A stretch of 64,000 bases of DNA. Origin: DATAGF01 sp963819845. Lineage in GTDB: Bacteria; Actinomycetota; Thermoleophilia; Miltoncostaeales; Miltoncostaeaceae. Position numbers and translations under genes: made by a program. The stretch lies in assembly GCA_963819845.1 (NCBI GenBank), contig CAWFXQ010000013.1, forward strand, positions 124,001 through 188,000. Direction: 5' to 3'. The stretch's first letter is position 1, and each line of letters starts with the position of its first letter. The notes beneath the pieces were generated by a model that worked only from the letters and a program-made list of their open reading frames with translations, was not told where the DNA came from and searched no databases. Below are positions 48,486 to 57,178 of the stretch, one piece after another.

Positions 48486-50823
48486 CCTCGCCGAGTACCA
48501 GAAGAAGCGCGACTTCGGCGCCACGCCGGAGCCGGCCCCGGCGGCCCCGCCCGGCGACGCGGAGGGGCGGCCCCGCTTCGTGGTGCAGCGCCACGACGCC
48601 CGCGCGCTGCACTTCGACCTGCGGCTGGAGGTCGACGGCGCCCTGGCGTCGTGGGCCGTGCCCAAGGGGCCGCCGCTGCGCGAGGGCGTCAAGCGCCTGG
48701 CGGTGCGCACCGAGGACCACCCGCTCGAGTACCTGACCTTCGCCGCGGTCATCCCCGAGGGCCAGTACGGGGCCGGCCGAATGACCGTGTGGGACGGCGG
48801 CACCTACGAGGCGGAGAAGCGGGACGAGGACGAGTGGAAGCTGGTGCTCGAGGGCCGGATCCTGCGGGGCGCGTACCACCTCGTGCGCACGGGGGCGCGC
48901 GGCGGCAAGGACGAGTGGCTGATCTTCCGCTCGACCGCCGGGCCGCCCGGGCCGCCCGACCCGGAGCCGCGCTTCCGGGAGCTGCGGCCGATGCTCGCCT
49001 CGTCCCGCCAGGACCCGTTCGACGACCCGGACTGGGCCTTCGAGCTGAAGTGGGACGGCTACCGGGCGCTGGCGCTGGTCACCTCGGAGGCCACCGAGCT
49101 GCGCAGCCGCACCGGACGCGACCTGAGCGGGGCCTACCCGGAGCTCGCCGACCTGCGGCGGGCCGTGACCCTCCAGGAGGTGGTGCTCGACGGCGAGGTG
49201 GTGGTGTTGGACGAGGAGGGCCGCCCCGACTTCAACGCGCTCCAGAACGGGCGGGGCCCCTTCACGTACGTCGCCTTCGACATCCTCCACGCCGACGGCG
49301 AGTGGCTGCTGGAGCGGCCCTGGCGCGAGCGGCGCGAGCGCCTGGCCGCCGCGGTGGCGCCCGAGGGCGCCCCGCGCCTGATCGTGAGCGACCACGTCGA
49401 GGGCAGCGGCACCGCCCTGTTCGCGGCCGCGGCCGCGAAGGGCCTCGAGGGGATCGTCGCCAAGCGGGCCGACGGCGCCTACCGTCCGGGGCAGCGGGTC
49501 AAGGACTGGGTCAAGGTCAAGAGCCGCCCCGAGATGGTCGCGACGATCGGCGGCTTCACCGAGGGGGACGGCTCGCGGCGGGGAACGGTCGGGGCCCTGC
49601 TGGTGGGCGAGCCGGGCGAGGACGGCGGCCTGACGTACCTGTCGCACGTCGGCAGCGGCTTCTCTCACGACATGGCCCGGGGCCTGTGGGACCGCCTGCG
49701 CTCCATGGAGGTGCCGGAGTCGCCCTTCGCGAACGAGGTGCCGCGGGGCCGCCCGGCGCCCCGCTGGGTGCGCCCCGACCTGCGGGCGGAGGTGAGCTAC
49801 GCGGAGCGGACGCCCGACAACCGCCTGCGCGCGCCCGTGTTCGGCGGGCTGGTTGACGACCCGGGCGAGGGCCCCGACGTGCCGCCGGGCCCGTTCGGCG
49901 GCCAGAGCGGCGACCGGGTGCTCGAGGACGGCGGGCGCCGCATCACCCTGACCAACCTCGACAAGCCCTACTGGCCGGACGAGGGGATCACGAAGGGCCA
50001 CCTGCTCGACCACTACCTGCGGATGGCCCCCGTGCTGGTGCCGCACGTCGCCGGCCGGCCCCAGATCCTCAAGCGCTACCCCGACGGGATCGCGGGCGAA
50101 TTCTTCTTCCAGCACAACGTCGGCGACCAGGCGCCCGACTGGATGCGCACGGCGCGGCTGTCGCGCAGCGGCCGCTCGGACGAGAAGACCAGCCACTACG
50201 CCGTCGTCGACGACGCGCTGGGCCTTCTCTGGCTGGTCAACCTGGGCTGCATCGAGCTCAACCCGTGGCAGAGCCTGGCCGACGCGCCCGACCGTCCGAC
50301 CCACGTGCTGTTCGACCTCGACCCGGCCGACGGCCTGCCGTTCGACCGGGTGGTCGAGACCGCGCTGCTGGTGCGCGAGTCGCTCGAGGCCGTGGGCCTG
50401 CGCGGCCACCCGCGCACCTCCGGCGCCAGCGGCATGCACGTGCTGGTCCCGATCGTGCCCGGGCCCGACTGGGACGCGGTGCGCCTCTTCGCCCAGGTGG
50501 TCTGCGAGGCCCTCGTGCGCGCCCATCCGACGCTCGTGACGACCGAGCGGGTCGTCGCCAAGCGCGGCGCGCGCGTGTACCTCGACGCGGGGCAGAACGG
50601 CCGCGGCCGCAGCATCGCCAGCGTCTACTCGGTGCGGCCGCGCCCGGGGGCGCCGGTCGCGACGCCCTTGCTCTGGGACGAGGTCCGGCCCGGGCTCGAT
50701 CCCCGAGCGCTGAGCATGGGCGCGGTCGCGCGGCGGGTCGAGCGCGACGGCGACCTCGCCGCGGGGCTGCTGACCGACCTGCAGCCGCTCGACGAGGCCG
50801 TCGCGCGCCTCGCCCCCGGGTGA
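48469..50823 (+). CDS. ligD: LigD-type multidomain DNA ligase (phosphoesterase-ligase-polymerase)
   Basis: The 784-residue protein has three domains in the order phosphoesterase (R-H-D-A-R-A-L-H-F-D-L-R-L-E, residues about 30-160), ATP-dependent ligase (F-E-L-K-W-D-G-Y-R with the nucleotidyl Lys, about 185-470) and primase-like polymerase (D-L-D-P-A-D-G metal site, about 490-775). It repairs double-strand breaks by non-homologous end joining, normally with Ku. The domain order matches Pseudomonas-type LigD rather than the polymerase-first mycobacterial form. A TTG start overlaps the preceding gene by 17 bases. No Ku gene lies in this window. Confidence 0.92.
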   Translation: MARAPDLAEYQKKRDFGATPEPAPAAPPGDAEGRPRFVVQRHDARALHFDLRLEVDGALASWAVPKGPPLREGVKRLAVRTEDHPLEYLTFAAVIPEGQYGAGRMTVWDGGTYEAEKRDEDEWKLVLEGRILRGAYHLVRTGARGGKDEWLIFRSTAGPPGPPDPEPRFRELRPMLASSRQDPFDDPDWAFELKWDGYRALALVTSEATELRSRTGRDLSGAYPELADLRRAVTLQEVVLDGEVVVLDEEGRPDFNALQNGRGPFTYVAFDILHADGEWLLERPWRERRERLAAAVAPEGAPRLIVSDHVEGSGTALFAAAAAKGLEGIVAKRADGAYRPGQRVKDWVKVKSRPEMVATIGGFTEGDGSRRGTVGALLVGEPGEDGGLTYLSHVGSGFSHDMARGLWDRLRSMEVPESPFANEVPRGRPAPRWVRPDLRAEVSYAERTPDNRLRAPVFGGLVDDPGEGPDVPPGPFGGQSGDRVLEDGGRRITLTNLDKPYWPDEGITKGHLLDHYLRMAPVLVPHVAGRPQILKRYPDGIAGEFFFQHNVGDQAPDWMRTARLSRSGRSDEKTSHYAVVDDALGLLWLVNLGCIELNPWQSLADAPDRPTHVLFDLDPADGLPFDRVVETALLVRESLEAVGLRGHPRTSGASGMHVLVPIVPGPDWDAVRLFAQVVCEALVRAHPTLVTTERVVAKRGARVYLDAGQNGRGRSIASVYSVRPRPGAPVATPLLWDEVRPGLDPRALSMGAVARRVERDGDLAAGLLTDLQPLDEAVARLAPG

Positions 50824-51371
50824 GGCGGGTGCTCGGCGGGGCGCTGGCGGCCGCCGCCCTGGCCGCCGGCTGCGGGGGCGGGGGGACGCCCTCGCCCGCC
50901 CCGCCGCCTCCGCCCGAGACGGTCGAGGCGCTCGGCTCCGGCTACTTCGTCGGCACCGGCCCCGACGGGCTGGGCGCGACGGTCGACCTGCGCGCCTCCG
51001 ACCCGGTCGTCGAGGCCCTCGAGGCTGCGCTGCGGGTCGGCGCCCCGGCGGCCGGGCCCGCCCCGTCGGTGGGGATCGCCTCGCTCGTCAACGGGTCGTC
51101 AACGCGCGTGAGGACGCCGGCCTTCACGGCGGTCCTCGACACCGGGGGCCGCGCGACGCTGCGCGGCGCGGTCGACGCCCTGCGCGGCCGCTCGGGCCCG
51201 GCCGACCGGAGGGCGGCGGCGCTGGTGCCCCCGCGGCGCGTCACCCTGGCGCCGCGGGCGAGCGCGGTCGAGTACGTGGTCCTGTACGGGGCTGTGCCCG
51301 GCCGCGTCGCCGAGGTCCTCATGAGGGGGGTCGAGGGGGGGCCGGTGCGGCTCGCTCCACGACCTCGGTAG
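50820..51371 (+). CDS. Putative lipoprotein of unknown function
   Basis: The 183-residue protein starts with a short signal and lipobox (A-L-A-A-G-C, Cys at about residue 18) followed by a Gly/Pro-rich linker, so it should be anchored to the outer face of the membrane by lipid. The remaining domain (G-Y-F-V-G-T-G-P-D-G-L-G-A-T-V-D onward) looks beta-rich with two-residue turns, with no motif I know. The GTG start overlaps the ligD stop (GTGA). Relation to DNA repair is not obvious. Confidence 0.75.
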   Translation: MRRVLGGALAAAALAAGCGGGGTPSPAPPPPPETVEALGSGYFVGTGPDGLGATVDLRASDPVVEALEAALRVGAPAAGPAPSVGIASLVNGSSTRVRTPAFTAVLDTGGRATLRGAVDALRGRSGPADRRAAALVPPRRVTLAPRASAVEYVVLYGAVPGRVAEVLMRGVEGGPVRLAPRPR

Positions 51372-51405
51372 GGGACCGCGGCCCGACGGCGAACTCACGC
51401 TGCGC

Positions 51406-52230
51406 ATGCCCCCCGACGTCCACGCCCTGGCCGAGCGACTCAAGCGCGACTACGAGCGCTTCAGCCCCGCCCAGCAGTCGCTGGCCCGCTACCTGGCCGA
51501 CCACCTGGCCGACGTCCCGCTGCTGTCGGCGCACGAGGTCGCGCGCGCCTCGCACTGCAGCCCGGCGACGGTGGTGCGGTTCGCCCAGGCCCTCGGCTAC
51601 TCCGGGTATCCCGAGATGCAGCGGACGGTGCGCCGCGCCCAGCGCCCCGGGCTGCCGCCGCGGCCCGGCGACCGCCAGCTCGGGCTTCCGCTGTCGGCCG
51701 ACGGCATCGAGTCGGCGCTGGCCGCCGAGCGGCTGGCCCTCGACGACCTCTCCGAGCGCCTGGGCACGGCCGGGCTCGGCTCCATCGCCGCCGCCATCGG
51801 CGCGCGCGCGCCGCTGGTGATCGCCGGCGAGGGACACGCCCGCACCGTCGTGACGCTCATCGAGGAGCGCCTGGCGCGCGCCGGGCGCCCGGTGGCGGCC
51901 GTGACCTCGCTCGACCCCGCGGCCCGCGTCTGGCTCGACGCCCTCGGGCCCGGCGGCGCGGTGCTCGCCGTCGCCATCGGCCGCGAGTCGCGCGTCGCCC
52001 AGGCGGCGGTGTCGGCGGGCCGGACGGCCGGCGTCCCCGCGGCCGCGCTGGTCGACAGCAGCCTCAACCCCCTGGCCCGCAACCCGCTCGCCCGGGTGGT
52101 GCCGGCGGACGCCCGCGACGGCGCCCCGACCCTCGTCGCCATGGTGGCCGTGGCCCAGGCGCTGGCGGTGGCGCTGTCGCCGCCGCGCCGCGAGATCGCC
52201 GCCGCGGGGCTGGCCGCCGTCGGCGCGTGA
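51406..52230 (+). CDS. MurR/RpiR-family regulator (HTH plus SIS domain)
   Basis: The 274-residue protein has an N-terminal RpiR-type HTH (A-Q-Q-S-L-A-R-Y-L-A-D-H and S-P-A-T-V-V-R-F-A-Q-A-L-G-Y-S-G-Y) and a C-terminal SIS domain (A-P-L-V-I-A-G-E-G-H, with T-L-I-E-E-R-L-A-R-A-G). SIS domains bind phosphosugars, so it probably regulates sugar or amino-sugar use. It sits alone between the lipoprotein and pdxS; its targets are not visible here. Confidence 0.87.
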   Translation: MPPDVHALAERLKRDYERFSPAQQSLARYLADHLADVPLLSAHEVARASHCSPATVVRFAQALGYSGYPEMQRTVRRAQRPGLPPRPGDRQLGLPLSADGIESALAAERLALDDLSERLGTAGLGSIAAAIGARAPLVIAGEGHARTVVTLIEERLARAGRPVAAVTSLDPAARVWLDALGPGGAVLAVAIGRESRVAQAAVSAGRTAGVPAAALVDSSLNPLARNPLARVVPADARDGAPTLVAMVAVAQALAVALSPPRREIAAAGLAAVGA

Positions 52231-52253
52231 CGGTGGGGCCCGGGCCCTCCCGC

Positions 52254-52291
52254 TAGAATCCACACCTCGGCCTTCGACCGAGGGGTAGCGC
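52254..52291 (+). promoter_or_regulatory. pdxS promoter and leader hairpin
   Basis: TAGAAT at 52254-52259 looks like a -10 element. It is followed by CCTCGG (52265-52270), a seven-base loop and CCGAGG (52278-52283), which can form a hairpin in the short leader. The 3' arm overlaps the GAGGGG ribosome-binding site, so the hairpin could reduce translation of pdxS. Confidence 0.5.
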
Positions 52292-53188
52292 GTGGCAGAG
52301 GGCAATGGCGCCACCGGCACGTTCCGGGTCAAGAGCGGGCTGGCGCAGATGCTCAAGGGCGGCGTCATCATGGACGTCACGACCCCCGAGCAGGCGCGCA
52401 TCGCCGAGGAGGCGGGGGCCTGCGCGGTGATGGCCCTCGAGCGCATCCCGGCCGACATCCGCGCCGACGGCGGGGTGGCCCGCATGAGCGACCCCGCGAT
52501 GATCGCCGGTATCCAGGAAGCCGTCTCGATCCCGGTGATGGCCAAGTGCCGCATCGGCCACTTCGCCGAGGCCCAGGTGCTGGAGGCCCTGCAGATCGAC
52601 TTCATCGACGAGTCCGAGGTGCTCACCCCGGCCGACGAGGCCCACCACATCGACAAGGGCGCCTTCACCGTGCCCTTCGTGTGCGGGGCCACCGACCTCG
52701 GGGAGGCCCTGCGGCGCATCGGCGAGGGCGCCGCGATGATCCGCACCAAGGGCGAGGCCGGCACCGGCAACGTGGTCGAGGCCGTGCGCCACATGCGCGC
52801 GATCGCCGGCGGCATCCGGTCGCTCGCGGCCCGGCCGCCCGAGGAGCTGCACGCCGCCGCCAAGGAGCTGCGCGCCCCCTATGAGCTGGTGGCCGGCGTC
52901 GCGGCCGAGGGCCATCTGCCGGTGGTCAACTTCAGCGCCGGCGGCATCGCCACCCCGGCCGACGCGGCCCTGATGATGCAGCTGGGCGCCGAGGGGGTGT
53001 TCGTGGGGTCGGGCATCTACAAGAGCGCCGACCCGCCTGTCCGCGCCCGGGCGATCGTCGAGGCCGTCACCCACTTCGCCGACCCGCAGGTGCTGGCCCG
53101 GGTGTCGGCCGGCATCGGCGAGCCCATGTCGGGGCTGGAGATCTCGGCCCTGGCCCAGGGCGAGCTGCTGCAGGGCCGGGGGTGGTGA
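52292..53188 (+). CDS. pdxS: Pyridoxal 5'-phosphate synthase subunit PdxS
   Basis: PdxS builds pyridoxal phosphate from ribose 5-phosphate, glyceraldehyde 3-phosphate and ammonia from PdxT. The 298-residue beta/alpha barrel shows F-R-V-K-S-G-L-A-Q-M-L-K-G-G-V-I-M-D-V, the lysine-bearing M-A-K-C-R-I-G-H-F loop and V-N-F-S-A-G-G-I-A-T-P-A-D-A-A. A GAGGGG ribosome-binding site precedes GTG 52292, within a leader hairpin. The stop overlaps the pdxT start (GTGA). Confidence 0.95.
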   Translation: MAEGNGATGTFRVKSGLAQMLKGGVIMDVTTPEQARIAEEAGACAVMALERIPADIRADGGVARMSDPAMIAGIQEAVSIPVMAKCRIGHFAEAQVLEALQIDFIDESEVLTPADEAHHIDKGAFTVPFVCGATDLGEALRRIGEGAAMIRTKGEAGTGNVVEAVRHMRAIAGGIRSLAARPPEELHAAAKELRAPYELVAGVAAEGHLPVVNFSAGGIATPADAALMMQLGAEGVFVGSGIYKSADPPVRARAIVEAVTHFADPQVLARVSAGIGEPMSGLEISALAQGELLQGRGW

Positions 53189-53835
53189 GCGGGCCCCTGG
53201 CGAGCCTCGGCCGGCCGCGGGTCGGGGTGCTGGCGGTGCAGGGCGCGTTCGCCGAGCACGCCGCGGCCCTGGCGGCGGTCGGCGCCGAGCCGGCCGAGGT
53301 GCGGGCGCCGGCCGACCTGGGCGGGCTGGACGCGATCGTGCTGCCCGGGGGCGAGAGCACCACGCTGGGCCTGGTCGCCGAGGCATCGGGGCTCTTGGGC
53401 GCCCTGCGCGCGCGCATCGACGGCGGCATGCCGGCGCTCGGGACCTGCGCGGGCATGATCGTGCTCGCCCGGGCCACCACCGGCGGCCCGCAGCCGCTGG
53501 TGGGCGGCATGGACATCGTCGTGCGCCGCAACGCGTTCGGGCGCCAGGTGGCGTCGTTCGAGGCGCCGGTGGCCGTGCCGGCCCTGGGGCCGGAGCCGGT
53601 TGACGCCGTGTTCATCCGGGCGCCGTGGATCGAGGAGGCCGGCCCGGGCGTCGAGGTCCTGGGGCGCCACGCCGGGCACGGGGTGGCCGCGCGCCAGGGC
53701 GACCTGATGGTGACCGCGTTCCACCCGGAGCTCTCCGGGGAGCGCCGCTTCCACGAGTGGCTGGTGGAGCGCGCGAGGGCCCGTCGCGAGGCGGCGGACG
53801 ACGGCGAGAGGAGGGACCGTGTCGGGGCACAGTAA
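53185..53835 (+). CDS. pdxT: Pyridoxal 5'-phosphate synthase glutaminase subunit PdxT
   Basis: PdxT is the glutaminase partner of PdxS. The 216-residue amidotransferase contains L-P-G-G-E-S-T-T, the nucleophile in G-T-C-A-G-M-I-V-L and the catalytic F-H-P-E-L. GTG 53185 overlaps the pdxS stop; the in-frame GTG at 53182 gives three more bases and is less favoured. Its C-terminus overlaps the yebC start by 17 bases. Confidence 0.94.
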   Translation: MSGPLASLGRPRVGVLAVQGAFAEHAAALAAVGAEPAEVRAPADLGGLDAIVLPGGESTTLGLVAEASGLLGALRARIDGGMPALGTCAGMIVLARATTGGPQPLVGGMDIVVRRNAFGRQVASFEAPVAVPALGPEPVDAVFIRAPWIEEAGPGVEVLGRHAGHGVAARQGDLMVTAFHPELSGERRFHEWLVERARARREAADDGERRDRVGAQ

Positions 53836-54568
53836 GTGGGCGACGATCAAGCGGAAGAAGGGCGCCGCCGACGCGAAGCGCGGCCAGCTCTTCTCGAAGC
53901 TGTCGCGGGCGATCATCGTGGCGGCGAAGGAGGGCGGCCCGGACCCCGAGTCCAATGCGACGCTCGCCGGCGCCATCCAGAAGGCGCGCGACAACTCGAT
54001 GCCCAAGGACAACATCGAGCGCGCGATCCAGCGCGGCGCGGGCGGGGGCGAGGGCGACTCCTACGAGTCGATGGTCTACGAGGGCTACGCCCCGGGCGGC
54101 GTGGCCGTCATCACGACGATCCTCACCGACAACCGCAACCGCACCGCCAGCGACCTGCGGCACATCTTCACCAAGAACGGCGGCTCCCTCGGCACGCCGG
54201 GGAGCGTCGCCTGGCAGTTCGACCGCAAGGGCCTGGTGCTGGTGGACCGCGAGGGCGTCGACGAGGACGAGGTGATGGAGCTGGCCCTGGCGGGTGGCGC
54301 CGACGACATCTCCGAGGATGGCGCCCAGTGGCAGATCACGACCGACCCGGTCGACTTCATGGGCGTGCGGGAGTCGCTCGAGGAGGGCGGCGTCGGCTAC
54401 GTCTCGGCCGAGCTCACGATGGTCCCCAAGAGCACCGTCGAGGTCACCGAGAAGGAGGCCCGGCAGGTCCTGCGGCTCATCGACGAGCTCGAGGACAACG
54501 ACGACGTCCAGGGCGTCTACGCCAACTTCGACATCTCCGAGGAGATCCTCGAGGCCGTGGCGGGCTGA
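53819..54568 (+). CDS. YebC/PmpR-family transcriptional regulator
   Basis: The 249-residue protein starts with the diagnostic S-G-H-S-K-W-A-T-I-K-R-K-K and contains the A-I-Q-K-A-R-D-N-S-M-P-K-D-N-I block and R-T-A-S-D-L-R-H-I-F. YebC proteins are linked to DNA binding and, in some species, to translation of difficult sequences. The GTG has an AGGAGGG site upstream. The position just after pdxT and one divergent gene before ruvC is common in actinobacteria. Confidence 0.93.
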   Translation: MSGHSKWATIKRKKGAADAKRGQLFSKLSRAIIVAAKEGGPDPESNATLAGAIQKARDNSMPKDNIERAIQRGAGGGEGDSYESMVYEGYAPGGVAVITTILTDNRNRTASDLRHIFTKNGGSLGTPGSVAWQFDRKGLVLVDREGVDEDEVMELALAGGADDISEDGAQWQITTDPVDFMGVRESLEEGGVGYVSAELTMVPKSTVEVTEKEARQVLRLIDELEDNDDVQGVYANFDISEEILEAVAG

Positions 54569-54575
54569 GCCGTCC

Positions 54576-54962
54576 TCAGCGCCCCGGCAGGGGGCTGAGG
54601 ATCATGACGCGGTTGCCGTCGGGGTCGGCCACCCGGGCCATGCGCTCGCCCCAGTCCTGGTCGGCGGGCTCGTCCAGGACGGTGACCCCGGAGTCGCGCA
54701 GGGCCGCGACGGCGGCGTCGCAGTCGGCCGCGTAGGCGCAGATCTCGATGCGGGGCCGGTCGTCGGGCGCCGGCGGCAGCCCGGCCTCCTCGCCCAGGCC
54801 CAGCAGGCAGCCGCCGAGCTCCAGGGTGACGAAGACCGGCGGCCCCTGCTCGGGGAAGCGGTAGGTCTGCTGGCCGCCCAGGAGCCCGATGTAGAAGTCG
54901 AGCGCCCGCGCCAGGTCCGAGACGGTCAGGATCGGGAACGCGCCGGTGACGTTGGCGGCCAT
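54576..54962 (-). CDS. Glyoxalase/bleomycin resistance (VOC) superfamily protein
   Basis: The 128-residue protein is a single VOC unit: F-P-I-L-T-V-S-D-L-A-R-A-L-D-F-Y opening, V-F-V-T-L-E-L-G-G, R-I-E-I-C-A-Y and V-A-D-P-D-G-N-R-V-M-I. The Glu in R-I-E-I could be a metal ligand as in glyoxalase or dioxygenase relatives. It is inserted on the opposite strand between yebC and ruvC. TAGAAA lies six bases before the ATG. Substrate unknown. Confidence 0.87.
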   Translation of the reverse strand: MAANVTGAFPILTVSDLARALDFYIGLLGGQQTYRFPEQGPPVFVTLELGGCLLGLGEEAGLPPAPDDRPRIEICAYAADCDAAVAALRDSGVTVLDEPADQDWGERMARVADPDGNRVMILSPLPGR

Positions 54963-55003
54963 TGCGCCTTTCTACCGTCCGGACCCGCTGATTGGCTACC
55001 CGT

Positions 55004-55501
55004 GTGAGTGGCGGCGTCATCGGGGTGGACCCGGGCCTGGCATCGACCGGGTACGCCGTCGTCGCCGGCTCGGGGGCCCGGCTCGAGGTGCTCGCGCTCG
55101 GGACGATCCGCACCTCGCCCCGCACCCCGCACCCGCAGCGGCTGCGCGCGATCCACGACGGCGTCGCGGCGCTGGCGGCGGAGCACGCGGTCGGCGCCGC
55201 CGCGGTGGAGTCGTGGTTCGTCCACCCGGTCAGCCGCGCGGCGATGGGGATGGCCGAGGCCCGCGGGGCGATCCTCGTGGCGCTCGCGGGCGCCGCGATC
55301 GAGGTGACCGAGTACGCCCCCAACACCATCAAGCAGGCCGTGACAGGGCAGGGCGGGGCCGGCAAGGCGCAGGTGCGGGCGATGGTGCGGCGCCTGGCCG
55401 CGGCCGAGCCCGGCGGCGACCACGAGGCCGACGCGCTGGCGGCGGCGATCTGCCACCTGAGCTCGGCGCCCCTGCGCGGGGCCATCCGCCGGGCGCGGTA
55501 G
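55004..55501 (+). CDS. ruvC: Crossover junction endodeoxyribonuclease RuvC
   Basis: RuvC cuts Holliday junctions made during recombination. The 165-residue protein has the catalytic acidic residues in G-V-D-P-G, A-V-E-S-W-F and G-D-H-E-A-D-A. Start codon is uncertain: GTG 55004 gives the usual V-I-G-V-D-P-G opening a few residues in, whereas TTG 54992 adds four residues. It is followed closely by ruvA and ruvB; no LexA box is seen before it, unlike the SOS mutasome genes here. Confidence 0.92.
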   Translation: MSGGVIGVDPGLASTGYAVVAGSGARLEVLALGTIRTSPRTPHPQRLRAIHDGVAALAAEHAVGAAAVESWFVHPVSRAAMGMAEARGAILVALAGAAIEVTEYAPNTIKQAVTGQGGAGKAQVRAMVRRLAAAEPGGDHEADALAAAICHLSSAPLRGAIRRAR

Positions 55502-55511
55502 CCTCGGCTCC

Positions 55512-56096
55512 GTGATTCGCTCCGTCAGGGGCCGCGTGCTGGCGCACGAGGCCGAGGGCCCCGTGGTCGAGGTCGGCGGGGTCGGCCTGCTCGTGCGCGT
55601 CTCGGCCACGACCGGCGCGGCCCTGCCCGCCGCGGGCGCCGAGGCGTCCCTGCTCACCGTCCTGGTCGTGCGCGAGGAGTCGCTCGACCTCTACGGATTC
55701 GCCAGCGCGGGCGAGCGGGCCCTCTTCGAGGCGTTCACGGGCGTGAGCGGGGTCGGCCCGCGGCTGGCGCTCGCCATCTGCGGCCTCGACCAGCCCGACG
55801 AGCTGCGCCTGGCGCTGGCCCGGGGCGACAGCGCGCGCCTGCAGGCCGCCAGCGGCGTGGGCAAGCGCACGGCCGAGCGCGTGGTGCTGGAGCTGCGCGA
55901 CCGCCTCGGGTCGCTCAACGGGGGCGAGCCGCCCCGCGTGACCGCCGGGTCGGCCGACGCCTACCTGTCGGCCCGCGACGGGCTCGTCGCGCTCGGGTTC
56001 CGTCCCGACGAGGCCGACGCGGCCCTGACCGACGCGCCCGAGGGCCTCGACGCCGAGGGCCTGGTGCGCCACGGGCTCGGGAGACTGCGCCGATGA
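55512..56096 (+). CDS. ruvA: Holliday junction branch migration protein RuvA
   Basis: RuvA is the junction-binding platform for the RuvB motor. The 194-residue protein has the OB fold (M-I-R-S-V-R-G-R-V-L), helix-hairpin-helix G-V-S-G-V-G-P-R-L-A-L and S-G-V-G-K-R-T-A-E-R-V-V-L-E-L, and a C-terminal RuvB-binding helical domain. TAGCCT stands seven bases before GTG 55512. Its end overlaps ruvB in an ATGA. Confidence 0.94.
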   Translation: MIRSVRGRVLAHEAEGPVVEVGGVGLLVRVSATTGAALPAAGAEASLLTVLVVREESLDLYGFASAGERALFEAFTGVSGVGPRLALAICGLDQPDELRLALARGDSARLQAASGVGKRTAERVVLELRDRLGSLNGGEPPRVTAGSADAYLSARDGLVALGFRPDEADAALTDAPEGLDAEGLVRHGLGRLRR

Positions 56097-57115
56097 CCGA
56101 GGAGCGCCTCGCCGAGGGGGCCGACATCGGGGCCGAGGACGAGCTCGACCTGTCGCTGCGCCCCCGCAGCCTGGACGAGTTCATCGGCCAGGAGGGGGTC
56201 AAGCAGCAGCTCGGCATCTTCCTGGAGGCCGCGCGCCAGCGCGGCGAGGCGCTCGACCACGTGCTGCTCGCCGGGCCCCCGGGCCTCGGCAAGACGTCGC
56301 TGGCGGGCATCGTGGCGGCCGAGCTGGGGGTCGGCTTCCACGTCACCAGCGGCCCGGTGCTGGAGCGCAAGGGCGACCTCGCCGCCGTGCTGACGGCGCT
56401 CGAGCCCCACGACGTCCTCTTCATCGACGAGATCCACCGCCTCAACCGCGCGGTGGAGGAGGTCCTCTACCCGGCGATGGAGGACTTCCAGCTCGACGTC
56501 ATCCTGGGCCAGGGGCCCTCGGCGCGGACGCTGCGCCTCGACCTGCCGCGCTTCACGCTGATCGGCGCCACCACCCGCACCGGCCTGCTCACCACCCCGC
56601 TGCGCGGTCGCTTCGGGGTGCTGCACCGGCTGGACTACTACGGCGCGGACGACCTGGCCGCGATCGTGCACCGCTCCGCCCGGCTGCTCGGCGTGGCCAT
56701 CGACGAGGACGGCGCCGCCGCCCTCGCGGCCCGCTCGCGGGGGACGCCGCGCATCGCCAACCGCCTGCTGCGGAGGGTGCGCGACGTCGCCCAGGTGCGC
56801 GGCCATCCCACGGTCGACCGGGCCGTCGCCGAGGAGGCGATGGAGCTTCTGGAGGTCGACGAGCTCGGCCTCGACGACCTCGACCGCCAGCTCCTGCGCC
56901 GCCTCGCCGAGACGTTCGAGGGCCGCCCGGTGGGCCTGGGCACGCTGGCCGACAGCGTGGGCGAGTCGCCGGACACGATCGAGGACGTCTACGAGCCCTA
57001 CCTGCTGCAGGAGGGGCTGCTCAAGCGCACCCCCCGCGGCCGGGTGGCCACGCCCCGCGCGTACCGCCACCTCGGCCTCACCCCGCCGGCGCAGGGCCAC
57101 CCCGAGCTCTTCTGA
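56093..57115 (+). CDS. ruvB: Holliday junction branch migration ATPase RuvB
   Basis: The 340-residue AAA+ ATPase has Walker A G-P-P-G-L-G-K-T-S, Walker B L-F-I-D-E-I-H, sensor I G-A-T-T-R-T and the C-terminal winged-helix (E-D-V-Y-E-P-Y-L-L-Q-E-G-L). It drives branch migration with RuvA. Its start overlaps the ruvA stop (ATGA), giving the ordered ruvC-ruvA-ruvB unit. Confidence 0.96.
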   Translation: MTEERLAEGADIGAEDELDLSLRPRSLDEFIGQEGVKQQLGIFLEAARQRGEALDHVLLAGPPGLGKTSLAGIVAAELGVGFHVTSGPVLERKGDLAAVLTALEPHDVLFIDEIHRLNRAVEEVLYPAMEDFQLDVILGQGPSARTLRLDLPRFTLIGATTRTGLLTTPLRGRFGVLHRLDYYGADDLAAIVHRSARLLGVAIDEDGAAALAARSRGTPRIANRLLRRVRDVAQVRGHPTVDRAVAEEAMELLEVDELGLDDLDRQLLRRLAETFEGRPVGLGTLADSVGESPDTIEDVYEPYLLQEGLLKRTPRGRVATPRAYRHLGLTPPAQGHPELF

Positions 57116-57178
57116 TTCAGGCTGAGGGCCGGCCCGGGCCCGGGCGACCGGTGGGGACGAGATGGTTATGATCGGCAC

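Noticed and set aside
54992..55010. LexA box in front of ruvC
   Set aside because: I looked for CGAAC-N4-GTTCG there and found none; only dnaE2 and imuB have it.
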